Shown: positions 28,901 through 35,783, numbered from the stretch's first letter. The stretch: DNA of 60,000 nucleotides from Bolinopsis microptera (GCF_026151205.1 NC_087084.1:1838312-1898311); one strand, 5' to 3'. The notes: generated by a model from the sequence alone, not told the origin. Numbers and translations are program-made.

Positions 28901-31900
28901 TACATAATTAACTAATTACCTAATTACATAATTAACTTATTACATAATTACATAATTAACTAATTACATAATTAACTAATTACATAATTAACTAATTACA
29001 TAATTAACTAATTACATAATTAACTAATTACATAATTAACTAATTACAGGTGTGGTTATTCACGCCAGATTGCAGGATTCTACAAGGAGACTTCTGTCTA
29101 GAGTTAACAGGTTCTCGTAAAGGAGAACCTGTACTGGGGCTCTGCAAGAAGAAGACCCTGTACCAGTCTTGGAAATATGATGATACTGTTAGTTTAGTTC
29201 GTTAGTTAGTTTTAGTTACCTAATTAGTTATAGTTAAGTAATTTATTAATGGAAATATGATGATACTGTTAGTTTAGTTCGTTAGTTAGTTGTAATTACC
29301 TAATTAGTTATAGTTAAGTAATTTATTAATGGAAATATGATGATACTGTTAGTTTAGTTCGTTAGTTAGTTGTAATTACCTAATTAGTTATAGTTAAGTA
29401 ATTGATTAATGGAAATATGATGATACTGTTAGTTTTAGTTCGTTAGTTAGTTGTAGTAACCTAATTAGTTATAGTTAAGTAATTTATTAATGGAAATATG
29501 ATGATACTGTTAGTTTTAGTTCGTTAGTTAGTTGCAGTTACCTAATTAGTTATAGTTAAGTAATTGATTAATGTTTAGGATATGTTCTACTTTCTGATTC
29601 AGTTGTTGAAGCTTAAATACAGTTCATCGGTTCAACACCATTACAACTTTAATTAAGTTTAATAACGTTAAATAATAACTTATTAAGTTAAACTAAATCT
29701 CCCCCAGACAAAGCAGATACGACACGTAAACTCCGGCCTATGTCTGGACCGGGGCGTGAGGAAATCCGACGAGTTCGTGCTAACAAGCAAATGTAATGGT
29801 TCACCCGGACAGATTTGGGAGGTTTCCATTCTTAAGAGGTACGTTAGTAAGCAAATGTAATGGTTCACCCGGACAGATTTGGGAGGTATCCATTCTTAAG
29901 AGGTACGTTAGTGACCAAATGTAATGGTTCACCCGGACAGATTTGGGAGGTATCCATTCTTAAGAGGTACGTTAGTAATCAAATGTAATGGTTCACCCGG
30001 ACAGATTTGGGAGGTATCCATTCTTAAGAGGTACGTTAGTAAGCAAATGTAATGGTTCACCCGGACAGATTTGGGAGGTCTCCATTCTTAAGAGGCCAGG
30101 TACGTTAGTGACCAAATGTAATGGTTCACCCGGACAGATTTGGGAGGTTTCCATTCTTAAGAGGTACGTTAGTGACCAAATGTAATGTTTCACCCGGACA
30201 GATTTGGGAGGTTTCCATTCTTAAGAGGTACGTTAGTAAGCAAATGTAATGGTTCACCCGGACAGATTTGGGAGGTTTCCATTCTTAAGAGGTACGTTAG
30301 TAAGCAAATGTAATGGTTCACCCGGACAGATTTGGGAGGTTTCCATTCTTAAGAGGTACGTTAGTAAGCAAATGTAATGGTTCACCCGGACAGATTTGGG
30401 AGGTTTCCATTCTTAAGAGGTACGTTAGTAAGCAAATGTAATGGTTCACCCGGACAGATTTGGGAGGTTTCCATTCTTAAGAGGTACGTTAGTAAGCAAA
30501 TGTAATGGTTCACCCGGACAGATTTGGGAGGTTTCCATTCTTAAGAGGTACGTTAGTGACCAAATGTAATGGTTCACCCGGACAGATTTGGGAGGTTTCC
30601 ATTCTTAAGAGGTACGTTAGTAAGCAAATGTAATGGTTCACCCGGACAGATTTGGGAGGTTTCCATTCTTAAGAGGTACGTTAGTAAGCAAATGTAATGG
30701 TTCACCCGGACAGATTTGGGAGGTTTCCATTCTTAAGAGGTACGTTAGTAAGCAAATGTAATGGTTCACCCGGACAGATTTGGGAGGTTTCCATTCTTAA
30801 GAGGTACGTTAGTAAGCAAATGTAATGGTTCACCCGGACAGATTTGGGAGGTATCCATTCTTAAGAGGTACGTTAGTAAGCAAATGTAATGGTTCACCCG
30901 GACAGATTTGGGAGGTTTCCATTCTTAAGAGGTACGTTAGTAAGCAAATGTAATGGTTCACCCGGACAGATTTGGGAGGTTTCCATTCTTAAGAGGTACG
31001 TTAGTGACCAAATGTAATGGTTCACCCGGACAGATTTGGGAGGTATCCATTCTTAAGAGGTACGTTAGTAAGCAAATGTAATGGTTCACCCGGACAGATT
31101 TGGGAGGTTTCCATTCTTAAGAGGTACGTTAGTAAGCAAATGTAATGGTTCACCCGGACAGATTTGGGAGGTTTCCATTCTTAAGAGGTACGTTAGTAAG
31201 CAAATGTAATGGTTCACCCGGACAGATTTGGGAGGTTTCCATTCTTAAGAGGTACGTTAGTGACCAAATGTAATGGTTCACCCGGACAGATTTGGGAGGT
31301 TTCCATTCTTAAGAGGTACGTTAGTGACCAAATGTAATGGTTCACCCGGACAGATTTGGGAGGTTTCCATTCTTAAGAGGTACGTTAGTGACCAAATGTA
31401 ATGGTTCACCCGGACAGATTTGGGAGGTTTCCATTCTTAAGAGGTACGTTAGTGACCAAATGTAATGGTTCACCCGGACAGATTTGGGAGGTATCCGTTC
31501 TTAAGAGGTACGTTATTAAGCAAATGTAATGGTTCACCCGGACAGATTTGGGAGGTTTCCATTCTTAAGAGGTACGTTAGTGACCAAATGTAATGGTTCA
31601 CCCGGACAGATTTGGGAGGTTTCCATTCTTAAGAGGTATGTTAGTAAGCAAATGTAATGGTTCACCCGGACAGATTTGGGAGGTTTCCATTCTTAAGAGG
31701 TACGTTAGTAAGCAAATGTAATGGTTCACCCGGACAGATTTGGGAGGTTTCCATTCTTAAGAGGTACGTTAGTAAGCAAATGTAATGGTTCACCCGGACA
31801 GATTTGGGAGGTATCCATTCTTAAGAGGTACGTTAGTAAGCAAATGTAATGGTTCACCCGGACAGATTTGGGAGGTTTCCATTCTTAAGAGGTACGTTAG

Positions 31901-32894
31901 TAAGCAAATGTAATGGTTCACCCGGACAGATTTGGGAGGTTTCCATTCTTAAGAGGTACGTTAGTAAGCAAATGTAATGGTTCACCCGGACAGATTTGGG
32001 AGGTATCCATTCTTAAGAGGTACGTTAGTAAGCAAATGTAATGGTTCACCCGGACAGATTTGGGAGGTATCCATTCTTAAGAGGTACGTTAGTAAGCAAA
32101 TGTAATGGTTCACCCGGACAGATTTGGGAAGTATCCATTCTTAAGAGGTACGTTAGTGACCAAATGTAATGGTTCACCCGGACAGATTTGGGAGGTATCC
32201 ATTCTTAAGAGGTACGTTAGTGACCAAATGTAATGGTTCACCCGGACAGATTTGGGAGGTATCCATTCTTAAGAGGTACGTTAGTAAGCAAATGTAATGG
32301 TTCACCCGGACAGATTTGGGAGGTATCCATTCTTAAGAGGTACGTTAGTGAGCAAATGTAATGGTTCACCCGGACAGATTTGGGAGGTTTCCATTCTTAA
32401 GAGGTACGTTAGTAAGCAAATGTAATGGTTCACCCGGACAGATTTGGGAGGTTTCCATTCTTAAGAGGTACGTTAGTGAGCAAATGTAATGGTTCACCCG
32501 GACAGATTTGGGAGGTTTCCATTCTTAAGAGGTACGTTAGTGACCAAATGTAATGGTTCACCCGGACAGATTTGGGAGGTTTCCATTCTTAAGAGGTACG
32601 TTAGTGACCAAATGTAATGGTTCACCCGGACAGATTTGGGAGGTTTCCATTCTTAAGAGGTACGTTAGTGACCAAATGTAATGGTTCACCCGGACAGATT
32701 TGGGAGGTTTCCATTCTTAAGAGGTACGTTAGTAAGCAAATGTAATGGTTCACCCCAATCTGCGAGTTAATGTTATTTTTAAAACTTACGTCACTTTTTA
32801 ACTTATAGTACACAGAGTTTTGTGTCTTTACCACCAACTACCTAATCAATACTAATTTCCACCACATTACAGTGATGTGAAGCAAGTGTGCTGA
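2092..32894 (+). CDS. GALNT: Polypeptide N-acetylgalactosaminyltransferase (GT27), 17 exons, 600 aa
   Basis: Transfers GalNAc from UDP-GalNAc to Ser/Thr of proteins in the Golgi, the first step of mucin-type O-glycosylation. Exons: 2092-2220, 3038-3139, 3241-3306, 3439-3560, 7920-8006, 8341-8429, 8945-9069, 17135-17259, 23473-23589, 25828-25945, 27388-27522, 27755-27833, 28015-28124, 28677-28784, 29050-29187, 29708-29838, 32873-32894. Lengths sum to 1,803 nt and every junction keeps phase with GT-AG ends. The protein has a signal anchor (about 9-33), HNEA (160-163), VDD (189-191), the D-S-H metal motif (246-248), WGGEN (350-354), a metal-binding His (378) and a C-terminal ricin-type lectin domain. 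The length is normal for the family. I built this model by hand from splice sites and family motifs. The subfamily is not assigned. Confidence 0.93.
2490..2995. mobile_element. MITE with TA target duplication, in GALNT intron 1
   Basis: The ends are inverted repeats beginning CCTTACAAGACATATTTAT. Both ends are flanked by TA (2488-2489 and 2996-2997), as expected of Tc1/mariner-type insertion. Inner sequence near each end is also inverted and shares the words AATTTCG and GGTCGTCG. No transposase frame is present, so it is non-autonomous. The element stops only about 40 bp before exon 2. Confidence 0.75.
3917..5718 (-). CDS. GT12-like beta-1,4-N-acetylgalactosaminyltransferase with N-terminal beta-trefoil; nested in GALNT intron 4
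   Basis: The main exon (5480 to stop 3917) is open for 520 codons. Its first part carries three ricin-type beta-trefoil repeats, visible as C-V/L-x plus Q/F-x-F spacing (for example [15 protein letters not shown]). The second half resembles the B4GALNT (GM2/GD2 synthase) family: [13 protein letters not shown], then [20 protein letters not shown] with the metal-binding DDD, then [15 protein letters not shown], and a conserved ILEHKD block. Such enzymes add GalNAc in beta-1,4 linkage to glycans or glycolipids in the Golgi. The main exon has no upstream ATG. A candidate first exon at 5718-5615 (ATG, 34 codons, hydrophobic anchor-like) joins it in phase through a 134-nt GT-AG intron, but this acceptor is weak. 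Substrate and true 5' end are unknown. Confidence 0.8.
5792..5901 (+). mobile_element. 5' end fragment of a mariner-type element
   Basis: Begins right after TA with CAGGGTGGGCCAAAAGTCAG and continues with the same TAGCTCAGTCACTGAGTG word as the complete element at 51671-52437. Homology stops at about 5901, where a GACAAAA simple repeat begins. No 3' end is seen nearby. Confidence 0.7.
5900..6050. repeat. GACAAAA/GGGACAAAATGG low-complexity array
   Basis: Degenerate repeats of GACAAAA and GGGACAAAATGG. The reverse-complement motif recurs at 6505-6640, so the two blocks face each other around a 450-bp core. Confidence 0.8.
6280..6354 (+). pseudogene. Remnant of the C terminus of the retroelement ORF
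   Basis: Encodes [13 protein letters not shown], which matches [13 protein letters not shown] near the end of the 226-1805 ORF. The remainder is not recognisable. It is a short decayed copy of the same family inside GALNT intron 4, flanked by the opposed GACAAAA and TTTGTCC arrays. Confidence 0.6.
6505..6665. repeat. TTTGTCC array plus 15-C tract
   Basis: TTTGTCC/ATTTTGTCC repeats are the inverted counterpart of 5900-6050. They are followed by GGTACC and a run of about 15 C that could be an assembly weak point. Confidence 0.8.
6666..7222. other. Intron 4 stretch with no gene recognised
   Basis: AT-rich spacer. I see no conserved frame, splice-compatible exon or transposon end. Confidence 0.4.
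7223..7919 (+). repeat. Tandem array of exon 5 splice acceptors with truncated exon 5
   Basis: Copies of the first 53 or so nt of exon 5 begin at 7223, 7359, 7495, 7631 and 7761, before the real exon at 7920. Spacings are 136, 136, 136, 130 and 159 bp. All but the first keep the CAG acceptor after GGATTCTRTCAG. Each copy departs from exon 5 after GTGATCT and runs into AT-rich TTAGTTAATTAG DNA, where the GALNT frame meets a stop. None has the exon 5 donor. Confidence 0.9.
7920..9069 (+). CDS. GALNT: GALNT exons 5-7: first half of the catalytic GT-A fold
   Basis: Exon 5 (7920-8006) encodes [20 protein letters not shown]. Exon 6 (8341-8429) encodes the [10 protein letters not shown] strand. Exon 7 (8945-9069) encodes [20 protein letters not shown] and ends KGQ. 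These are the conserved UDP-GalNAc-binding blocks of GT27 enzymes. Introns 5 and 6 are short; intron 6 carries small TTAATTACTAA repeats (8445-8520) and GTATTGTAAC repeats (8690-8720). Confidence 0.92.
9070..9420 (+). repeat. Exon 7 donor duplications with CACGTG subrepeats
   Basis: Two truncated copies of the exon 7 end (9170-9211 and 9326-9368) retain GCGAGAATGGG...CTGATCAGGGCT and a CAG|GTTAG donor. They lack the AAY-SKG codons present in the real exon. Between them lie TATTATGTCACGTG repeats. Both copies would offer a 5' splice site downstream of the real one at 9070. Confidence 0.85.
9440..9665. repeat. CCAGGTTAACCAGGTCACCAGG satellite
   Basis: About 18 imperfect copies of a 9-13 bp unit built on CCAGGTTA and CCAGGTCA. 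GGTCA/GGTTCA words resemble nuclear-receptor half sites, but simple-repeat origin explains them as well. Confidence 0.85.
9666..10392. other. Intron 7 spacer before the 8-bp-TSD transposon
   Basis: No supported gene. At 10171-10197 two CACGTG-containing words are followed by GTTATCTCCGGGTGTGACC. This is a paralogue of the site into which the next element inserted, so it serves as an empty-site control. Confidence 0.5.
10659..11078 (+). CDS. Small helix-turn-helix protein inside the 10401-11881 transposon
   Basis: 139 codons from the first ATG; an ATG at 10728 would give 116. The centre reads [23 protein letters not shown], shown here as two parts: [13 protein letters not shown] then [10 protein letters not shown]. 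This is a classic homeodomain-like or Psq/transposase-type helix-turn-helix with the P-R-S-T-F-Y recognition helix. [16 protein letters not shown] follows, then two C-x-x-C-like cysteines. It could bind the palindromes at the element ends. No catalytic DDE triad is visible. A frame-shifted overlapping ORF at 10610-10957 is probably a shadow. Confidence 0.55.
   Translation: MVHSHRRFRYTRQILVHHYCVFNMSHSLHNEIHRITNTTRRNMEAAIHQQYPLVLEMEKSGTSARQAIQQIQMPRSTFYKWRFVAEMKLVDSSHYHHLADQFKGTKLCDQCKYCLFEDSASLRKTEEMRKSSDLLPLSM
11604..11652. repeat. ACGC/CGCA microsatellite
   Basis: About ten ACGC units inside the transposon, followed by GCTCGCAGGCACGG. Confidence 0.85.
11940..12210. repeat. GTATACTGTATATACTGGA satellite
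   Basis: Palindromic GTATAC words alternate in 12-bp and 18-bp spacing for about 270 bp. Several frames stay open through it by arithmetic alone. The transcribed strand could form many small hairpins. Confidence 0.9.
12383..12671. repeat. 48-bp tandem repeat with an E-box
   Basis: Six copies, each starting AACACGTGATCAATAACACC. The 48-bp period is exact between starts at 12383, 12431 and 12479. Each unit has one CACGTG and one TGATCA palindrome. Confidence 0.9.
12672..13945. other. Intron 7 stretch without recognised features
   Basis: No convincing gene or transposon end. Contains a G10 run at 12851 and a duplicated CATATTTTCCTTTTTTTCTT (13507-13544). Confidence 0.4.
13946..13982. repeat. 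37-nt poly-C tract
   Basis: Uninterrupted C run. It could form an i-motif, with a G-quadruplex on the other strand. Its true length is uncertain because such runs are often misassembled. Confidence 0.9.
14518..16390. repeat. 39-bp satellite, about 48 units
   Basis: Unit TTCAAATCATRTGTAGRAAY... with exactly constant 39-bp period. Variation is limited to three transition positions (A/G in CATRTG, and GGAAC, GGAAT or GAAAT). On the minus strand a 653-codon frame (16474-14513) reads the unit as a 13-residue repeat, [13 protein letters not shown] and variants. Because 39 is divisible by 3, an open frame follows automatically if one unit lacks a stop, so coding is not shown. It lies within GALNT intron 7. 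Confidence 0.9.
16391..17134. other. End of intron 7
   Basis: Three short copies of GTGGCACGGCTTGCCCCCAT and variants (16421-16478). Otherwise no feature is recognised until the exon 8 acceptor, a good polypyrimidine tract ending CTCTCGCAG. Confidence 0.5.
17135..17259 (+). CDS. GALNT: GALNT exon 8: DxH metal-binding exon
   Basis: Encodes [20 protein letters not shown], with Asp-246 and His-248 of the Mn2+-binding D-x-H motif, and then [12 protein letters not shown]. Most GALNTs have C-E-C or similar after the D-S-H; here it is I-E-A, which is unusual but keeps the metal residues. It is isolated between an 8.1-kb and a 6.2-kb satellite intron. Confidence 0.93.
17462..21170. repeat. Satellite of CCAAT-box and CACGTG modules in intron 8
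   Basis: Two modules alternate: CACACCACGTGACACAAACC with CAACCAATYAGAGCACAGTA, and CACCACGTGACACTAAAACAG with ATTGACTGACGATAACTTAACAG. Longer blocks repeat too; for example identical stretches start near 17745, 18755 and 20161, a higher-order structure. The words CCAATCAG and CACGTGAC are good NF-Y and USF/MITF-type sites. The CTAAC/GATAAC...AACAG part resembles the exon 9 branch site and acceptor. Six 65-codon frames on the minus strand are by-products of the period. Confidence 0.92.
21171..23472 (+). repeat. Tandem array of exon 9 splice acceptors with truncated exon 9
   Basis: 28 decoy copies of CTTAACCCAG|GCTAGATTAC plus the next 25 or so nt of exon 9 precede the real exon at 23473. Each is preceded by TGACTGACGCTAAC, a good branch-point context, and most by the CCACGTGACACTATAAAACAG module. 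Spacing alternates between about 50 and 90 bp. After the copied exon tip each unit returns to satellite, where the GALNT frame reaches TGA. Confidence 0.93.
23473..23589 (+). CDS. GALNT: GALNT exon 9
   Basis: Encodes [20 protein letters not shown] followed by [18 protein letters not shown]. The GGFNW...FKW block is a GT27 signature. It is bounded by the exon 9 array upstream and the exon 10 array downstream. The donor is GTGAGT at 23590. Confidence 0.93.
23670..25827 (+). repeat. 41-bp array of exon 10 splice acceptors with truncated exon 10
   Basis: The first decoy exon start is 23696 and the real exon 10 starts at 25828. The difference, 2,132 bp, is exactly 52 x 41. Each unit is a polypyrimidine tract (TTTTCCGTTTCCTCAG) plus the first 21 nt of exon 10 (ATCGCCCACCATGGCAGGAGG). 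The copied exon tip is then followed by TTAA, which puts TAA in the GALNT frame. Variants (TCTCCC/TCGCCC, TTTTCC/TTGTCC, AGATTAA) are shuffled along the array. This fills nearly all of intron 9. Confidence 0.95.
25828..25945 (+). CDS. GALNT: GALNT exon 10: WGGEN catalytic loop
   Basis: Encodes [20 protein letters not shown] and [19 protein letters not shown]. The AGGLF and WGGEN-x-E blocks are the most conserved part of GT27 and bind donor and acceptor. The donor is GTAACT. Confidence 0.95.
25975..26030. repeat. AATTATGT microsatellite
   Basis: Six to seven units of TAATTATG in intron 10. Confidence 0.85.
26138..26639 (-). mobile_element. Non-autonomous Helitron relative, minus strand
   Basis: On the minus strand it ends with a near-perfect hairpin CCCGGCCGTAGGCACGGG then TTACACTAG|T, a Helitron 3' terminus. 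The inside carries an AC microsatellite and matches the 52978-53746 Helitron in the ACCACTTACCGCC...GATTTAAAAAA and CCGAAAAAACCAG words. The 5' TC end is placed at 26639 by position only. Confidence 0.7.
26767..26840 (+). tRNA. tRNA-Thr (anticodon AGT)
   Basis: Acceptor stem GGCTTCA/TGAAGCC, D arm with TGGCTTAGTTGG (A box), anticodon stem CCTGT/ACAGG with loop CTAGTAA giving anticodon AGT, and T arm with GGTTCGA-like AGTTCGAATCTCG (B box). No intron. The discriminator base is T. A T4 run directly follows and T8 lies at 26849, serving as Pol III terminators. The body closely matches animal tRNA-Thr(AGT). It lies on the sense strand of GALNT intron 10. Confidence 0.97.
26978..27052. repeat. 16-bp repeat TAGCGCACATTASATA
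   Basis: Five imperfect copies of TAGCGCACATTA in intron 10. Confidence 0.8.
27388..27833 (+). CDS. GALNT: GALNT exons 11-12: end of the catalytic domain
   Basis: Exon 11 (27388-27522) encodes [20 protein letters not shown] with the metal-binding His-378, then [11 protein letters not shown]. Exon 12 (27755-27833) encodes [19 protein letters not shown]. These match the W-x-C-G, S-R-V-G-H and W-x-D-E-x-K/F blocks of GT27. Confidence 0.94.
27541..27595 (-). repeat. Single inverted copy of the intron 8 satellite, in intron 11
   Basis: The reverse complement reads ACCAATCAGAGCACAGTATT then CACACCACGTGACACAAACT. It matches the 17.5-21 kb satellite with only C/T differences. In the pre-mRNA this segment could pair with any of the many sense copies in intron 8. 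Confidence 0.9.
28015..28784 (+). CDS. GALNT: GALNT exons 13-14: linker and first lectin repeat
   Basis: Exon 13 (28015-28124) encodes [20 protein letters not shown], the conserved linker between catalytic and lectin domains. Its acceptor follows a C14 tract at 27977. Exon 14 (28677-28784) begins the ricin-type domain, with NLCLDT and CHNQGGNQ, the C-L-D and Q-G-G-N-Q features of repeat alpha. Confidence 0.92.
28318..28662. repeat. AATATTACT satellite in intron 13
   Basis: About 38 copies of a 9-bp unit, ACTAATATT, with a few ACTACTAATA variants. Divisible by 3, so it opens long Leu/Ile frames on both strands. Confidence 0.93.
28895..29049. repeat. AATTAACTAATTACAT repeat up to the exon 15 acceptor
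   Basis: About nine units of 16 bp. The last unit, TAATTACAG, is the real acceptor of exon 15, so the acceptor is a one-base variant of the repeat word TAATTACAT. Here the repeat contains no exon sequence. Confidence 0.88.
29050..29187 (+). CDS. GALNT: GALNT exon 15: second lectin repeat
   Basis: Encodes [20 protein letters not shown] and [22 protein letters not shown] and Q-S-W are the ricin-type repeat features. The donor is GTTAGT at 29188. Confidence 0.92.
29171..29575 (+). repeat. 80-bp array of exon 15 splice donors
   Basis: The exon 15 tip GGAAATATGATGATACT with its GTTAGT donor recurs four more times. Donors are at 29188 (real), 29268, 29348, 29428 and 29509, so the period is 80-81 bp. 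Confidence 0.93.
29708..29838 (+). CDS. GALNT: GALNT exon 16: third lectin repeat
   Basis: Encodes [16 protein letters not shown] and [20 protein letters not shown] and Q-I-W complete the lectin domain. It is the first unit of a 46-copy array, and the first donor (29839) is the only one that follows the exon directly. Confidence 0.92.
29788..32752 (+). repeat. 64-bp array of exon 16 splice donors
   Basis: Unit: the last 54 or so nt of exon 16 (from AAGCAAATGTAATGGTTCAC to CCATTCTTAAGAG) plus GTACGTTAGT. Donors run from 29839 to 32724, giving 45 extra copies; one unit has a 5-bp insertion (CCAGG, near 30092). Units differ mainly in AAGCA versus GACCA and GTTTCC versus GTATCC. Reading through the first donor reaches TAA within the second unit. 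Confidence 0.95.
32873..32894 (+). CDS. GALNT: GALNT exon 17: terminal exon and stop
   Basis: After the acceptor ACATTACAG the split Ser codon is completed, then DVKQVC and TGA (32892-32894). A Cys near the C terminus is common in this family. Confidence 0.85.
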
Positions 32895-33059
32895 CAAACT
32901 GTGTACATACCTTGATATCAGAAAAATGCGTAACCATGACAACAGTGAATCACTCCTGTCACCATATCAACATTCCTGTTACCATAGCAACACTCCTGTT
33001 ACCATATCAACAACGATACACATCTTGTGTTGCTGCAATTTGTTTACGGATCTCAATTT

Positions 33060-33065
33060 AATAAA
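33060..33065 (+). promoter_or_regulatory. Candidate AATAAA polyadenylation signal of GALNT
   Basis: First AATAAA after the stop, giving a 3'UTR of about 180 nt. Confidence 0.6.
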
Positions 33066-34439
33066 ATATTTGATTCTTTTGATTGGGTTTAGGATCTACA
33101 TCAAGATTTGTTAATAATTATTTAGTTATTAGTAAATTATCAATTTTTAAAACGCTATTACTAGAGACTAGAAAGGTTGCTTTATTAATTGAATTAAGTT
33201 ATTTCGTCACGTTTCTTTAAGATACTCTGCACTAGTAATCTAGTAATCTTAAATAATGTCACAATTTAGTTCACATTGCACAGTACGGTTAAAATTAATA
33301 TTTTAAAATCGATAAATTAATTTGTAAATGTAAATAAACACTGCATATATCGTAGCAAATCCATTTTTCATCTGTAAAATATCAAGGTGCCAGTTAAATT
33401 ACTCAATAAGCTTGAGTTTTAAAAAGTGGTAAATTATGAAAAATTTAAGGGTCATCAATGAACATTTAGTCACATATTTATATCTTTATATGGATATTGT
33501 GTGCCTAAATTAGAAGGTACTAGGAATTTATATGACTTCTACTGTACTGGTGTTACATTTTTTATTGTATTTATTTGGTGTGCAGTTGTTTTTCATGTTT
33601 ATCATGTTTGCAGTTTTTTAATCTAGCTGATTTTAACGATTCAACTTAAAATTATCTTTAGGTCGAGTCCCTGGCTGAATTAGTAACGGGCCAGTTTCAT
33701 GCTAGCGACAGCACAATGGTATTAAACACTTGATTTTGGACCAATTTTTGGGTGATATTTTGATTGATTTGTTTTAAACTTTAAGGTTTAGGTATTTAAA
33801 AACGTTTTGGTAATTAATTAACTCCGGTAATTAGTTAATTATTTAATTATTCAAGTTTAACCAAGACTGGCCAATGTTGCACTGTATTGTTGGTTCAAAG
33901 TAATACAGCTGTTAAATGCATCCTGGGGGATTTATAATTTGACTGAAATACTGACGCTATTGTTATTTTAAACATTAGCTATTTGTAAACTTACACGTTA
34001 TACGGAATTTTCATGTCACCTGTTTTTCCTCGCGTTATACAAGGTTTTCATGATGTTATACAAGGTTTTCATGATGTGCTGTAACTTCAATTGAGCATTA
34101 CTGACTACAAACAATGTTGAATGTTAAACTTACAGCTTAAACTTACTGATTGAAGCAGTTTTTTAAGTTACTATTTGTTCTCAAATCATAGTAAAGTAGT
34201 ACCTTCTTGCCATTTGGATGGCGAAAATGGTCATGATCCCATCTCCTCCTCCTCCCCTCCCCCCACCTAAGCCTTGGACGTAACCTATCTAATTCTCCTG
34301 AAATTTTATCACAAAAGAAGTAGTCACTGAAAAGTTCAATTTCAGAATATAACACCCCATGTAATCGTCTGTTTTGTGTTTCATTTTATACGGTTTGCTA
34401 TCAAATTTCTGTGATTTTCAGTAGATAATTTATTTACAG
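33066..34439. other. Intergenic stretch, no gene recognised
   Basis: AT-rich. Small duplications (TTATACAAGGTTTTCATGAT at 34035-34075). No conserved frame is seen. Confidence 0.45.
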
Positions 34440-34447
34440 AGTCTATC

Positions 34448-35783
34448 GGGGGGGGGCCAATGGCATAAATGGAGAAAATGGAGAATTACTCATAGGTTTT
34501 TCCATTTTCTCCATAGAAATAGTCTCCATTTTATGCCATTTTATGCCATTTTATGCCATTGAAAACCTGAAAAATTTAGAATTTCGAGAAAGATTATTTA
34601 AAAAAAGATATTTTCGGCCAATAATGAACAGAGTATCATGAAACATGGAGAAAAGTGGTTTCAGAAAAAACTTTGAAAAATGTTGACTTAGAAAATGTTC
34701 GGTCCGAGTCATTTTCGATACGTACCTCCCGTATCGAGAGCTCCCGATTCCGAGCTCGTGTTGCAAAGGGGAGGCCTGCCTTCCGAGATCGCATTACTTC
34801 GAGTCCAAAATTGTGTATCGAGGGCCAGGGGAAGGTGTGGACTTCGAAAAACCGAAAAAATATTTTCGGCAAATAATGAACAGAGTAGCATGAACAATGA
34901 AACGTGGAGAAAAGCGGTTTTCGGAAAAAATTTGAAAAATTTTGACCGAAAAAATATTTTCGGCTTATAATGAACAAGGTAGCATGAAACGTGGAGAAAA
35001 GTGTTTTTCAGAAAAACTTTGAAAAATTTTGACTTAGAAAATTACCCCTCGGTACACAATTTTGGACTCGAGGCTTCCCCCTGGTAATGCGATCTCGGAA
35101 GGAAGGCCTCCCCTTTGCAACACGAGCTCGGAATCGGGAGCTCTCGATACGAGAGGTACGTATCGAGAATGAATTCGGGCCGAAAATTTTCTAAGTCAAA
35201 ATTTTTCAAAGTTTTTCTAAAAACCACTTTTCTCCACGTTTCATGCTACCCTCTTCATTATTAGCCGAAAATATCTTTTTGGTTTTTCGGTTTATCGAAG
35301 TCTGCACCTACCCCTCGATACACAAATTTGGACTCGAGGCTTCCCCCTGGTAATGCGATCTCGGAAGGCAGGCCTCCCCTTTGCAGTGCGAGCTTGTTTT
35401 GACTGTCGAGGATGTAGGTCTCACTTCTCAGTGCCTATTATTCTCCCCTATTACTCACTCCTGCTGTAGCCTGTAGAAATAACTTTACACTAGGCTTGAG
35501 TAATTATGAGTTTGCCTTAAGTGTGCCTCTACTAACCTAGTATAACCATCTAGTAGCCTACTATGAGCTTTCATAAGCTTGTTACGCCCCTCGTAAGCGT
35601 AAATAAACATGTTAGGATGTCCAATTTAGGTGTTAAATGGTGTTAAAGATGAAATTTCGAAGACAAAATTCATGGCATAAAATGGAGAAAATGGAGAATT
35701 ACTCATGGGTTTTTCCATTTTCTCCATAGAAAAAGTCTCCATTTTATGCCATTTTATGCCATTTTATGCCATTGGCCCCCCCC
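34448..35783. mobile_element. Foldback DNA transposon, 1,336 bp, 8-bp target duplication
   Basis: Both ends start GGGGGGGCCAATGGCATAAA in inverted orientation. The flanks are the exact duplication AGTCTATC at 34440-34447 and 35784-35791. Each terminal 110 bp is itself nearly palindromic, with ATGGAGAAAATGGAGAATTA opposite CCATTTTCTCCAT. The interior holds a second layer of inverted repeats around 34640-34880 and 35045-35390 (GGGGAGGCCTGCCTTCCGAG and its complement). No transposase frame. An 8-bp duplication suggests hAT-type mobilisation. Confidence 0.8.

Noticed and set aside
17462-32752. CRISPR array
   Set aside because: Units abut without unique spacers, the DNA is eukaryotic, and the units contain splice sites and exon tips of the surrounding gene.
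29683-32837. Minus-strand ORFs reading [15 protein letters not shown]
   Set aside because: Antisense shadow of the exon 16 array.
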